Below are positions 29,670-38,614 of a DNA stretch of 64,000 nt, in pieces. Within the stretch, counting starts at the first letter, position 1, and each line of letters opens with the position of its first letter. The DNA is from an uncultured Pseudoalteromonas sp. GTDB lineage: Bacteria > Pseudomonadota > Gammaproteobacteria > Enterobacterales > Alteromonadaceae. The notes under the pieces were generated by a model. That model saw only the letters and a list, made by a program, of their open reading frames with translations, had not been told where the DNA came from and made no database searches. The stretch spans positions 1 to 64,000 of the forward strand of contig CANLRB010000017.1 in NCBI GenBank assembly GCA_947493455.1, read 5' to 3'. The translations under genes and the position numbers were made by a program.

Positions 29670-30197
29670 TTAATTGAGCTTGCGGATTGACAAAACGACT
29701 TCGCCTACCTTAAAACCAAACTTACTGATATCGGTTTTATTGATCAATACTTGTTCGTCGACTAAATACATCCAATCATCCAATGTGACATTGATGGTGC
29801 GACCTTGATATTCAATAGCGAGTTGATATTGCCAGAATAATGCGTTTCCAGCGCTGCTTCCTTGCGCAGTACCAATGACATCTTGCGCCGTGCCGTTGTA
29901 TCCCTGCGCTGTTTTTTCAAGATACCAAGTTCGTTCTTGCTTTTCGCCATCGTTGTAAATAAACCACTCTTCAAGTTTACCTTTATTCCCTTGCCAGGTT
30001 CCTTTTAATTTGACGGTAAAACTGCGAGTGAGGTCGCCACTGCGATCCAACACAATTCCATGAGCAACAAGGTCGCCATTAAAAAAGTCACTGAGTTCAA
30101 GTTTTGGTGCGTTGTTACTATATTGCTCAACATTAGGCGATGAACATGCACTGAGAAAAATCAATGCGACAATAAAAAAAAGTGGTTTCCAACTCAT
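29670..30197 (-). CDS. DUF3833 family lipoprotein
   Basis: 175 residues from MSWKPLFFIVALIFLSAC with a lipobox (LSAC). Its ATG overlaps the preceding stop by four bases (ATGA). The mature part carries FNGDLVAHGIVLDRSG, FTVKLKGTWQGNKGKLEEWF and DDWMYLVDEQVLIN, the DUF3833 pattern of a lipocalin-like beta barrel. Family members recur in sigma/ChrR lipid-modification clusters like this one. Last gene of the twelve-gene operon. Probably an envelope lipid-binding or chaperone role, by inference. Confidence 0.85.
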   Translation of the reverse strand: MSWKPLFFIVALIFLSACSSPNVEQYSNNAPKLELSDFFNGDLVAHGIVLDRSGDLTRSFTVKLKGTWQGNKGKLEEWFIYNDGEKQERTWYLEKTAQGYNGTAQDVIGTAQGSSAGNALFWQYQLAIEYQGRTINVTLDDWMYLVDEQVLINKTDISKFGFKVGEVVLSIRKLN

Positions 30198-30697
30198 TGT
30201 TTTTCTCCAATTAGTTTTGAACGTAAACTGGGCTCTGAGGTTTTCTTGTCGAGCCAAATCGACAAAAATGCGATACCAAAGTCAACATCCTTGATGGTTC
30301 CAACATGGTTTCCATTGTAATAAAACGTGCTGATATTTTGCTCATCGATATAATGCGTTAAGTTGTCACCTTCTTTTATATTAGGCCACACATCAACCAG
30401 TTCGTTTAGCCATAACTCTCTGTTTTCATGATTAAGCTTAATATGTTTCCATTGTTGCAGTGTGGCTTCTATTAAATCTTCTTTATCAATATCGCGTTGA
30501 TAGGTGAGTGAAAGCGCTATTGGACGATTGTCGAATGAATAGACGGCGTCTTTACCGAATAACTGTGCAGAGTAAAGTGTCCAAAACATAAAGCTCATTT
30601 CGCCTTCGCCATACAGACTGAGCGATTTTGTGGGTTGTGCATAGGTGACGCCACAAAAAACTAAAAGCATACTAACTAATAGGAACTTGATTCTCAT
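30194..30697 (-). CDS. Periplasmic chalcone-isomerase-like protein
   Basis: 167 residues with a signal peptide (about 1-20, ending VTYA). The mature part has MSFMFWTLYSAQLFGKDAVY, PIALSLTYQRDIDKEDLIEA and IKDVDFGIAFLSIWLDKKT, matching bacterial chalcone-isomerase-fold proteins, which are mostly fatty-acid binding rather than flavonoid enzymes. Position beside a CFA-synthase-like gene supports a lipid-related role. It overlaps DUF2878 by 26 bases upstream and DUF3833 by four downstream. Confidence 0.8.
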   Translation of the reverse strand: MRIKFLLVSMLLVFCGVTYAQPTKSLSLYGEGEMSFMFWTLYSAQLFGKDAVYSFDNRPIALSLTYQRDIDKEDLIEATLQQWKHIKLNHENRELWLNELVDVWPNIKEGDNLTHYIDEQNISTFYYNGNHVGTIKDVDFGIAFLSIWLDKKTSEPSLRSKLIGEKQ

Positions 30698-31193
30698 GTG
30701 CGGCCCCCTTGTGTATTAACTTTTGTTGGATAAATAGAATCCCAGGTAACAAAACCGCAAAAAATATGCTGTAAAAAACCATGGCTATTACAATTTTGGG
30801 ACTAAGTGAAATCGCCCCTAAAATCGATGCGCTGTAATAACTTAATGGGCCAAATAGGGCGCCTGAGGCTATTTTTGCAGTGAGTGGTAATTGCGCTAAC
30901 CAAGCTAAACTGTGATTAAAGGTTAATATAAAAAAACACCATAACAGGATGAGCCACATCGGTATGACATCACTCTGCTGGACAATAATGTGATTTGAGA
31001 TCATGATTTGATCAAATAAAATACCAATGAGTGCCACAGGTAATAGCATCAAATCGTGTTTTCGTGTTGGTGAAATAACGAGTCGCATAATTAATAATGC
31101 GCTCAGTATAGGAGAGGCATGATAGCTATATAATGCACATAGCCACCATGCTGATTGAAAAACGATGAGATCAATAAGCCAAAACTTTTTCAT
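30672..31193 (-). CDS. DUF2878 family membrane protein
   Basis: 173 residues with about five TM helices, starting MKKFWLIDLIVFQSAWWLCA, and containing GILFDQIMI and FGPLSYYSASILGAI. DUF2878 proteins are almost always encoded next to CFA-synthase-like genes, as here. It overlaps both neighbouring genes by more than 20 bases. Role unknown, probably in membrane lipid modification. Confidence 0.82.
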   Translation of the reverse strand: MKKFWLIDLIVFQSAWWLCALYSYHASPILSALLIMRLVISPTRKHDLMLLPVALIGILFDQIMISNHIIVQQSDVIPMWLILLWCFFILTFNHSLAWLAQLPLTAKIASGALFGPLSYYSASILGAISLSPKIVIAMVFYSIFFAVLLPGILFIQQKLIHKGAAHENQVPIS

Positions 31194-32442
31194 CTTGATC
31201 GCCTAAATAGTGGGGCTTGCGTATAACTAGATGATGTGTACTGATTACACGCTCTTTAAATGCCCCTTCACAATAGCAAAAGTAAAAGTGCCACAAACGT
31301 TTAAATTGTTCATCAAAGCCAAATTGGTCAAGTTCATGACTACGTGCATGAAAATTGGTGCGCCAGTCGGCCAGTGTGCGAGCGTAATGTAAACCGATAT
31401 CTTGTATGTTATCGATCATCATATCGGTTTGATTCGCGACATGTTGCGATATTACCGCAATTGATGGTAAACAACCGCCCGGAAAAATATAGCGTTGAAT
31501 AAAGTCGACATTACTACGGTAATGATCATAGCGTTGATCTGCAATGGTAATTGCTTGAATTAACATTTGTCCTGTCGGCTTTAAAAGGTTTGAACATTTG
31601 GCAAAAAACTCAGCCATAAACTCGTGACCGACCGCTTCGATCATTTCAATCGACACTAGTTTGTCAAACTTTCCTTCAAGTAAGCGGTAATCCTTTTTCA
31701 GTAAGGTTACTTTGTCGTTAAGACCTGCTTGATTTACTTGCTCTTGTGCATATAGGTATTGTTGCTCTGAAATAGTGGTCGTGGTGACACGGCAACCATA
31801 GTGCTGTGCTGCAAAGATTGCTAAAGAACCCCAGCCAGTACCAATCTCAACGAGATGATCACTGGGTTTGAGTGATAATTTGTCACAAATCGATTTCAGC
31901 TTGTTTAATTGAGCAGCATGTAAATCAGGTGCATCATTGGTATAAATTGCACTTGAGTACATCATGGTACTGTCTAAAAAACGCGTATAGAGTTCATTGC
32001 CTAAATCGTAGTGGGCTAAAATGTTCTTTTTTGAACCACTTTGTGTGTTGGCATTTTTGAGATGAGAAAGCTTGTACTTTAGGCGTGTGAACCAGCTGTT
32101 TTGTTGCTCGACCTGATCCATGGTTGACTGGCAACGCGCAAATACTTGAACGAGTTCAGTCAGATTTGGGGTCGTCCATTTTTTTGCGATATATGCTTCT
32201 GCTGCAGCGATACTCCCGCCTTTAACAAAATCACTAAATAGACTTGGGTCTTGCACAATTAGTTTGCCACATAACACACTGTTTTTATCACCTAGGTGTG
32301 TAATCTGACCATTTTCTTCGACCTCTATGCTCGCCCCTGACATTTTTGAAAACAATTTAAAAATTAAGGCTCTGCATTTAGTTTGTGCCCATGTTATGTC
32401 GTATGTTTTGACTAAATCGGTGCTTGTACTCGAGTGCGCCAT
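31171..32442 (-). CDS. Cyclopropane-fatty-acyl-phospholipid synthase family methyltransferase
   Basis: 423 residues. The C-terminal SAM methyltransferase has LVEIGTGWGSLAIFAAQHYG (SAM loop), ILAHYDLGNELYTRFLDSTM, MMYSSAIY and VSIEMIEAVGHEF; HYxxGN and EMIEAVG are signature motifs of CFA/mycolic-acid cyclopropane synthases. The N-terminal about 100 residues form the lipid-binding part. It methylates unsaturated phospholipid acyl chains from SAM. In Rhodobacter the sigmaE/ChrR regulon includes such a methylase in furan fatty acid synthesis; the same could hold here, but the product cannot be deduced from sequence. Confidence 0.9.
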   Translation of the reverse strand: MAHSSTSTDLVKTYDITWAQTKCRALIFKLFSKMSGASIEVEENGQITHLGDKNSVLCGKLIVQDPSLFSDFVKGGSIAAAEAYIAKKWTTPNLTELVQVFARCQSTMDQVEQQNSWFTRLKYKLSHLKNANTQSGSKKNILAHYDLGNELYTRFLDSTMMYSSAIYTNDAPDLHAAQLNKLKSICDKLSLKPSDHLVEIGTGWGSLAIFAAQHYGCRVTTTTISEQQYLYAQEQVNQAGLNDKVTLLKKDYRLLEGKFDKLVSIEMIEAVGHEFMAEFFAKCSNLLKPTGQMLIQAITIADQRYDHYRSNVDFIQRYIFPGGCLPSIAVISQHVANQTDMMIDNIQDIGLHYARTLADWRTNFHARSHELDQFGFDEQFKRLWHFYFCYCEGAFKERVISTHHLVIRKPHYLGDQDEKVLAY

Positions 32443-32444
32443 AA

Positions 32445-33170
32445 TTAACCTCTACTCTGTGGGTGGGCAATGAACGGAACTTTTTTTAAATATAGCTTTA
32501 ATGCTTGCCAATAAATACCCAATACTATTTTGAGTGTCATGACTGGCGCATTAAATAATGTGCTGATTAGGTTTTTACTTGCAAGCTCACTGCGCGTTAA
32601 AGCGAGCGTTGCGTCAAACAGCTTTTCGGTATTTCTATTTTCTATGTGTATCAGTGCATGTTTCCCTGGCGTTTTAACACGCCAGTGGTAGGCCATATTG
32701 AGATCCATAAATGGCGATACATGAAAGTCTTTATTTGACACCATATCACCACCTAACTCGACTAAGTAATAGTGCTTTTGATTCCACGGCGTATTACTTA
32801 CTTCGACCAACATATACTTACATTCCCCTGATTCTTGATAGCAAAAAAAGAAATTGGCTGGGCTAAAGTACAAGCCGAAATTTCGACATTGGCCCATAAA
32901 AACCGTTTTAGTTCCATCCCACTTGCCACCTAGCTTTGAAACTTTACTGGCAATACGTTGTTTGAGAGTACCTGGTTCATTTTTAATGTAATCTTTCTCA
33001 TTAAAACCAACAGGGGCGTATTTATTATTGCTTAGCATCATCGATTGGCTTAATGCCAATTCAAGCTCGTCGAGGTCGAGCGCGAGCATATATAACTTAT
33101 ATGAAAAGTGATGTGATTTTGGCGCAAAGCGGCGATGTCGCACGATACCTTGATAGATGCCACTGTTCAT
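32445..33170 (-). CDS. DUF1365 family protein
   Basis: 241 residues from the ATG one base after the amine-oxidase stop codon, giving the typical start MNSGIYQGIVRHRRFAPKSH and FSYKLYMLALDLDEL. Conserved features FSPANFFFCY, YMLVEVSNTPW and HVSPFMDLNMAYHW identify DUF1365, found invariably between the FAD amine oxidase and the CFA synthase in this operon type. It may bind or modify acyl chains; biochemical activity is unassigned. Confidence 0.88.
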   Translation of the reverse strand: MNSGIYQGIVRHRRFAPKSHHFSYKLYMLALDLDELELALSQSMMLSNNKYAPVGFNEKDYIKNEPGTLKQRIASKVSKLGGKWDGTKTVFMGQCRNFGLYFSPANFFFCYQESGECKYMLVEVSNTPWNQKHYYLVELGGDMVSNKDFHVSPFMDLNMAYHWRVKTPGKHALIHIENRNTEKLFDATLALTRSELASKNLISTLFNAPVMTLKIVLGIYWQALKLYLKKVPFIAHPQSRG

Positions 33171-33171
33171 A

Positions 33172-34425
33172 TTACAGCTCACAGTTAAAGCGGTCGCACA
33201 CATCAAGTGCGCTGCGCACACCATCTTCATGAAACCCGTTATACCAATATGCGCCACAAAAATGCGTGTGATTATGGCCGCAAATTTCTTTACGGCGTCG
33301 CTGGGCAGCCATTGACTGTGTATTAAACACAGGATGATGATAAGTAAACTGGCGCAATATTTTGGCCGGCTCAATTAAATCGCTTTGATTGAGTGTGACG
33401 CAAAAAGTGGTATCACTGTCAATGCCTTGCAATATATTCATATTGTAAGTCACTGCAGCTGGTCTCGGTTGTTGTAAATCTAAACTGTAGTTCCAACTAG
33501 CCCAAGCCAAACGCCGCGTTGGTAACATATTTTCATCATGGTGCAATACAACCTTATTTTCACTGTACTCGATAGCACCGAGTATTGCTTGCTCTGCTGC
33601 TGTTGGTGACTCAAGTAACGCCAATGCTTGGTCTGAATGGCAAGCAAGAATAACGTCATCAAACGTTTGTATTGAGCCATCTTCAAAGTGTAATTCGGCG
33701 CCTGCGTTGTCTCGTTTAATCGTTTTGATTTGACTATTGAGATGAATATTATCTTTGAATGGCTCAATCAGTGGCGCGATGTAACTACGAGAACCACCTT
33801 TTATAACGTGCCATTGGGGTCTGTCAGCAACATTTAATAGGCCGTGATTGTAAAAGAACTGAATAAAAAAGCGCAGTTCAAACTCTTTCATTTCGTGTAA
33901 GCTGGTGGACCAAATTGCAGCGCCCATTGGTAGAATGTAATGTTGGCAAAAGTAATCAGAAAACTTATTTTGTGTTAAAAAGTCACCGAGAGTGAGTGTG
34001 CTCTCTACGTCATCTTGTTGGTATAGCGCTTTACAAGTTCGATTAAACCTTAAAATTTCTGCGATGAGACGATAGAACTTTGGGTTGAAAAAATTACGTC
34101 GCTGCGCAAACAGTGAGTTTAAGTTGTTGCCATTGTATTCGAGTCCCGTGCGTTCGTTTTTAACACTAAAACTCATAATGGTATCTTGAATCTCTATCCC
34201 TATTCTGCTTAATAGTTTTAAAAAATTAGGGTAGGTTTTGTTGTTACAGACGATAAAGCCAGTATCAATTGCATAGTCTTTATTGTTGATGTTTATATCG
34301 ACGGTCGCGGTGTGGCCGCCAAGGTAATCATTTTTTTCAAACAGTGTGACCTGGTGTTTTTTCGAGAGCAGGTAACCACATGTTAATCCTGATATGCCAC
34401 TGCCTATGATAGCGACTTTTTTCAT
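33172..34425 (-). CDS. FAD-dependent amine-oxidase-family oxidoreductase
   Basis: 417 residues from MKKVAIIGSGISGLTCGYLL, a Rossmann GxGxxG dinucleotide motif, then LFEKNDYLGGHTATVDIN, DTGFIVCNNKTYPNF, and a C-terminal CGAYWYNGFHEDGVRSALDV segment binding FAD. Family: NAD(P)-binding amine oxidase/desaturase-like flavoprotein, commonly paired with DUF1365 and CFA synthase. It probably oxidises an acyl chain or lipid intermediate. The ATG shares a base with the SDR stop (TAATG). Confidence 0.88.
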   Translation of the reverse strand: MKKVAIIGSGISGLTCGYLLSKKHQVTLFEKNDYLGGHTATVDININNKDYAIDTGFIVCNNKTYPNFLKLLSRIGIEIQDTIMSFSVKNERTGLEYNGNNLNSLFAQRRNFFNPKFYRLIAEILRFNRTCKALYQQDDVESTLTLGDFLTQNKFSDYFCQHYILPMGAAIWSTSLHEMKEFELRFFIQFFYNHGLLNVADRPQWHVIKGGSRSYIAPLIEPFKDNIHLNSQIKTIKRDNAGAELHFEDGSIQTFDDVILACHSDQALALLESPTAAEQAILGAIEYSENKVVLHHDENMLPTRRLAWASWNYSLDLQQPRPAAVTYNMNILQGIDSDTTFCVTLNQSDLIEPAKILRQFTYHHPVFNTQSMAAQRRRKEICGHNHTHFCGAYWYNGFHEDGVRSALDVCDRFNCEL

Positions 34426-35141
34426 TATTTTGTCATCCTTTTTGCTAGTCGATACCACACAAAAAATGGTAATGCTGATAATAGTTTAAGTATATACGTA
34501 AAGCGTTTTGGAAAATGAATATCGAGATTGTTTTTTTCGATACCCGAGATTATTTCGCGCGCGGCCTGTTCGGGCGATATTTGCATTGGCATAGGAAAGT
34601 CGTTTTTGTCGGTTAAAGGTGTTTTGACAAATCCGGGGTGGATTGCACTGACTGTAATTGTGGGTAAGTCAACATGTAAACATTTCGCCAAATATGTCAT
34701 CGCTGCTTTTGATGCACCGTATGCCTCACTGCGCGTTAACGGTAAAAACGCTGCGCTTGAGCTCATTAATGCCAAATTTCCGTTTTCTTTTATTTTTGGC
34801 AACAGAGCTTCGAGGCAATAGCCAGTCGCAATTAAGTTTGTTTGTATAACCCGTTCAAAAAGCGCTCCGTCAAAGTTTTTTGCGTCATTGATATATTCGC
34901 AGGTACCTGCATTTAAAATCACAATGTCTAGTTCAGGTAATGTGCTTGTAGTTGTTAGCACCTCATCTTTATTATTGATATCGAAGCTGAGTACGTTAAT
35001 ACTTTTGTGCTCTGTCGACAGACTTTGTAAGACATTTTTATTGCGGCCACAGGCAAAGACCTGATGCCCAGTATTTGCATACTGAACGGCGAGTGCGCGA
35101 CCTATTCCAGAGCTTGCTCCGGTTATCAATATATTAAGCAT
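34425..35141 (-). CDS. Short-chain dehydrogenase/reductase
   Basis: 238 residues from MLNILITGASSGIGRALAVQ (cofactor motif TGxxxGIG), NAG at LNAGTCEY, catalytic SSSAAFLP...YGASK (Ser, Tyr, Lys) and HPGFVKTPLTDKND. A classical SDR, NAD(P)-dependent; the substrate is unknown but the operon suggests a lipid or aldehyde. An in-frame GTG one codon earlier is possible. It overlaps the preceding NTF2-like gene by eight bases. Confidence 0.88.
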   Translation of the reverse strand: MLNILITGASSGIGRALAVQYANTGHQVFACGRNKNVLQSLSTEHKSINVLSFDINNKDEVLTTTSTLPELDIVILNAGTCEYINDAKNFDGALFERVIQTNLIATGYCLEALLPKIKENGNLALMSSSAAFLPLTRSEAYGASKAAMTYLAKCLHVDLPTITVSAIHPGFVKTPLTDKNDFPMPMQISPEQAAREIISGIEKNNLDIHFPKRFTYILKLLSALPFFVWYRLAKRMTK

Positions 35142-35562
35142 CACCTGCTCTCACTTTTACTTTTTTAATGAGAAAGCCGATGCCAGGCAATTGTTCGTAT
35201 AACATTTCGCCTAAATCAAAATAGTCGCGATGATAAATGACCTTATCGTTTTTGAAGGTTAATTTTGAATGACCTTTGACGGAAACTGGCTTTCCTTTAT
35301 TTAGCTTTTTATGCGTGATTACCATAGTCCAATACAGAAAAGCATCATTATCACACTGGTATGTGTGTTCCATGTGGAATTGACTACTTATCAAGTTTTC
35401 ATATAAATGAACAAAGTATTCTGTCAGTGACGGTAAGCCGCAAATAGTATGGATCGGATCGACAAAGGTAATATTTTCATCGTAAATGAGTGTCAATGAA
35501 TCAAGATTGTTCTTTGATAAACTTTGATAAATATTTACAAATTGTGTGATTGCCATATTCAT
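35134..35562 (-). CDS. NTF2/SnoaL-like protein
   Basis: 142 residues with the NTF2-like pattern FVNIYQSLSKNNLDSLTLIY, ITFVDPIHTICG, and TMVITHKKLNKGKPVSVKGH. SnoaL-type cone folds act as small-ligand enzymes or binding proteins. It starts with an ATGA overlap with the photolyase stop and overlaps the SDR gene. It recurs in this operon type in Vibrio and Shewanella relatives, as I recall. Activity unknown. Confidence 0.78.
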   Translation of the reverse strand: MNMAITQFVNIYQSLSKNNLDSLTLIYDENITFVDPIHTICGLPSLTEYFVHLYENLISSQFHMEHTYQCDNDAFLYWTMVITHKKLNKGKPVSVKGHSKLTFKNDKVIYHRDYFDLGEMLYEQLPGIGFLIKKVKVRAGDA

Positions 35563-36968
35563 TGAGCGACCTTATTAAGCTGTTGTGAAAAATAATCTAA
35601 GGTATTTTTTCTCGCTTCAGACAAATCGACTATGGTTGGCCAATATACAGTGCTTTGATTTTGCTTTGCCAAAAACGCGTGAGGTAAATGTATCTCTTTA
35701 TCTGGTACATTTACGAGTTCTGGTAAGTATTTACGAATAAAATGGCCGTGGGGATCAAACTTTTTACTCTGTGTGACTGGGTTGAAAATGCGAAAGTATG
35801 GCTGGGCATCGCACCCAGTGCCTGCCGACCACTGCCAACCGCCACTATTTGCAGCTAAATCACCATCAATCAGCGAGCGCATAAAAAACGCTTCACCCCA
35901 GCGCCAATCAATCAATAAGTGCTTAGTTAGAAAGCTCGCGACTATCATGCGCAGTCGATTATGCATCCATCCGGTTTGTTGCAATTGGCGCATGGCGGCA
36001 TCAATGATGGGGTACCCTGTTTTTCCTTCACACCAGGCCTTAAATAATTGTTCTTGGTTTGGCCATATAAATGATGCGAATTTAGTTTGAAAATCAGTAT
36101 GTTTACAAAGGCGTGGATAGGCGACGAGTAAGTTGCGATAGAATTCACGCCAAATAAGCTCATTTAGCCAGCTAAATAGCGGCGCTTTACTATTTTCGAG
36201 AATCGTAGGATAGTGATTTAGTAATTGATGTAACACTCTTCGAGGACTTATCGCGCCAATGCTGAAATAAGGTGATAGCCCACTGGTTCCCTTGATGCTC
36301 GGAATATCGCGGTGTTCTGCGTAATTAGGTAGCTTATCACGCATAAATGACTCAAGTACATTATCTAATACGGTGCTTGCTAATGGCCATTTGCGCGAAC
36401 AGTTTTTTTCAAAGTTTAACGAAACAGGTGCCTGTTGATTTGTGTTTGCTTTGTCGACTTTTATTGCCCCTAAAAAACCTTGTTCATAGCCAGATTGGTG
36501 GATATTTTGTAACCATGCTTTTTTATACGGTGTAAACACTTTAAACATCTCGCCTGATTTATTTAGTACAGATAAATGCGGCAAGATTGTATCGCACTGG
36601 GATACGCTAAGATTAATTGATTGTTGCAACTTGCTGTCTCGCTGCTGTTCGCGCAGCTCGATTTCTTGATTTGCAAACACGTGTTCGAATTGATGTCGTG
36701 TGTAAAACTCGGTTATTACCTCACGTTGTTCGTTAAAATCTGAACATTCAATAACCTGAACTGTAATTCCTAAAGTATTTAATTGCGCGATAAAGGCATT
36801 TAAATGACGCTCAATAAAGTCAACTTGGATAGGCGCAGCGTTATGCGCTTGCCATGTTTTGGTCGCGGTTAAATAAATTGCGTGTCGACAACCTTGTTGG
36901 AGTGCCAAATAAAGAGCGGGATTATCGTCAACACGAAAATCCCGCCGGATCCAATATAAACTTTTCAT
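35559..36968 (-). CDS. phrB: Deoxyribodipyrimidine photo-lyase
   Basis: 469 residues. N-terminal antenna-chromophore domain (YWIRRDFRVDDNPALYLAL) and C-terminal FAD domain with LIWREFYRNLL, CEGKTGYPIIDAAMRQL, GWMHNRLRMIVASFL, TKHLLIDWRWGEAFF, LIDGDLAANSGGWQW and DAQPYFRIFNP. Class I CPD photolyase: it repairs UV-induced cyclobutane dimers with blue light. Membership in the sigma/ChrR operon matches its known induction by light or singlet oxygen. TAATG junction with the preceding gene. Confidence 0.95.
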   Translation of the reverse strand: MKSLYWIRRDFRVDDNPALYLALQQGCRHAIYLTATKTWQAHNAAPIQVDFIERHLNAFIAQLNTLGITVQVIECSDFNEQREVITEFYTRHQFEHVFANQEIELREQQRDSKLQQSINLSVSQCDTILPHLSVLNKSGEMFKVFTPYKKAWLQNIHQSGYEQGFLGAIKVDKANTNQQAPVSLNFEKNCSRKWPLASTVLDNVLESFMRDKLPNYAEHRDIPSIKGTSGLSPYFSIGAISPRRVLHQLLNHYPTILENSKAPLFSWLNELIWREFYRNLLVAYPRLCKHTDFQTKFASFIWPNQEQLFKAWCEGKTGYPIIDAAMRQLQQTGWMHNRLRMIVASFLTKHLLIDWRWGEAFFMRSLIDGDLAANSGGWQWSAGTGCDAQPYFRIFNPVTQSKKFDPHGHFIRKYLPELVNVPDKEIHLPHAFLAKQNQSTVYWPTIVDLSEARKNTLDYFSQQLNKVAQ

Positions 36969-37924
36969 TATAGTCCGTATCTAAGCTTCAAGTCCTTAGG
37001 GTAGGGGTCTAAGTACGCTTGCTGTTTGAGGTACTCATTTGGATAATCTTTTAAATAATGATTAATGAGTGCTAGTGGCACCATTAAGGGCACCAATCCA
37101 TGTCGGTAAGCGAGTATTTGTTCGCTGAGCTCTTGCTTACTTGACTTCGTTAAGCACTTTTTGAAATAACCTTGTAAATGTTGCAATGTATTAGTGTGGT
37201 TTTTGCGCGATGCGGGCTTTTTAAGTGCTAACATCAAGCCTGAGATATATTGCTGCGCAAGCTGTTCGATAGGCTGATGGCTGTTTTCACCCAGTAATCT
37301 GCCAAGCTCTTTATAAGCGGCCAAATTGTGACTCATAACTAAATATTTTTGCTGGCTATGAAACTGTGTCAGTGCATGAATCGAGAGGGGTTGAGACAGC
37401 AGGTTTTGCCATTTTTTGTATGTATAAACACGAAGAACAAAGTTCTCTCGAAGATGTGCGTCGTTAAGTCTACCGCTTTCTTCACAAGGTAAGTTAGGGT
37501 TTGCTTTCATTACGTGCTCAGCAAAAACACCAACACCATCGTGGCGACAACCAAGACCGTGTTCGTAATAAACCTTAACGCGCTCCATACCACAACTGGG
37601 ACTTCCTTTCATAAAAATAAATCCGCTTAAGTGGGAAATTTTACTTGCCACTTTTTCACTATAGTGGTGCATCTCTTCAGTCACATCCATTGAACCATCA
37701 GGCCGTGAGATATGAATGAGATCACCACGTTCTGTTTGTCTAATGGTAGGTCGAGGCACAGGCAGGCCGACCGCGACCTCAGGACAAAACTTTTGATACT
37801 TAACGAATTGCCCCAATTGATTCATGCAAAAGTCAGACTTTTTGTGGCTTTTATCAAAGCGTACTTGATCGCCTGTTAAACAAGCACTGATCCCGAGAAC
37901 AATATTGTCGTCTTGGTCTAGCAT
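36968..37924 (-). CDS. DUF523 and DUF1722 (YbbK/YbgA) fusion protein
   Basis: 318 residues. The N-terminal DUF523 has ISACLTGDQVRFDKSHKK, KFCPEVAVGLPVPRPTIRQT and MKGSPSCGMERVKVY with conserved cysteines. The C-terminal DUF1722 (about 195-318) has KYLVMSHNLAAYKELGRLLG and LAYRHGLVPLMVPLALINHY. The fusion accompanies photolyase genes in many gammaproteobacteria; E. coli ybgA is next to phr. It is an iron-sulfur or metal-binding candidate, with possible roles in DNA repair or tRNA thiolation-related chemistry. GGAAGGTG ribosome binding site. Confidence 0.88.
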   Translation of the reverse strand: MLDQDDNIVLGISACLTGDQVRFDKSHKKSDFCMNQLGQFVKYQKFCPEVAVGLPVPRPTIRQTERGDLIHISRPDGSMDVTEEMHHYSEKVASKISHLSGFIFMKGSPSCGMERVKVYYEHGLGCRHDGVGVFAEHVMKANPNLPCEESGRLNDAHLRENFVLRVYTYKKWQNLLSQPLSIHALTQFHSQQKYLVMSHNLAAYKELGRLLGENSHQPIEQLAQQYISGLMLALKKPASRKNHTNTLQHLQGYFKKCLTKSSKQELSEQILAYRHGLVPLMVPLALINHYLKDYPNEYLKQQAYLDPYPKDLKLRYGL

Positions 37925-37936
37925 AAATCACCTTCC

Positions 37937-38614
37937 TTAATAGAAGTAATTTGTTATTGGATTAAATAATTTACTCAATCCTTGGGTAAATTGTGGTCCA
38001 CTATTGGCGACAGTTAGACACAGGCACCCCTGTGTTGTCGTTGGGTTATGAGTATGTTTGTTATCGAGTAAAATAAAGTCACCGGGAGAATAACTGCCCA
38101 TTTCATCATGAAAGTCACCGCTTAACAGCAAGGTGATTTCAAACCCTTGGTGGGTATGACTCGGTACTTGACCGTCCTTATCAATATGGAGCAAATTGAT
38201 ATGATCATCGCCGTCTTCCAAGTTAATTTTGGCGCGTGACAACTTACCCAGTTGATTAAATTTATCGAAAGACAAATTGTTTAGCACCCGTGGTAAGTCA
38301 TACTGCGTATTTTTTACCGTCACTTGTTGCTGCTTGCTCGGCTCGTATACATCGATATCGCTATCTTGTGTAATGAAATCGATCATTGCACAGTCGTCAA
38401 AATCATGTTGTGAAAATGCCATATCATCTTCAAAAATGTGACTCGAGGTGTTATCAAACACAATATTTGCGCTTTGAGCTTCGAGCTTGTCGATTTTTTG
38501 TTTGCACTCTGGGCACATTTCGGCATGCGCTGAGATTGCTATACAAATACTAGCGCTAAGGTCGCCCGCAACATAGGCACTCAATAAAGCGTGATTTGGA
38601 TGATGTTTAATCAT
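37937..38614 (-). CDS. chrR: ChrR-family anti-sigma factor (zinc + cupin)
   Basis: 225 residues. The N-terminal zinc anti-sigma domain has NHALLSAYVAGDLSAS and HAEMCPECKQKID (HxxxCxxC). The C-terminal cupin (about 125-215) has PSHTHQGFEITLLLSGDFHD and SPGDFILLDNKHTHN, giving a second metal site. In Rhodobacter, ChrR holds its cognate ECF sigma factor until singlet oxygen triggers release through the cupin domain. It overlaps the sigma gene by four bases. Confidence 0.92.
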   Translation of the reverse strand: MIKHHPNHALLSAYVAGDLSASICIAISAHAEMCPECKQKIDKLEAQSANIVFDNTSSHIFEDDMAFSQHDFDDCAMIDFITQDSDIDVYEPSKQQQVTVKNTQYDLPRVLNNLSFDKFNQLGKLSRAKINLEDGDDHINLLHIDKDGQVPSHTHQGFEITLLLSGDFHDEMGSYSPGDFILLDNKHTHNPTTTQGCLCLTVANSGPQFTQGLSKLFNPITNYFY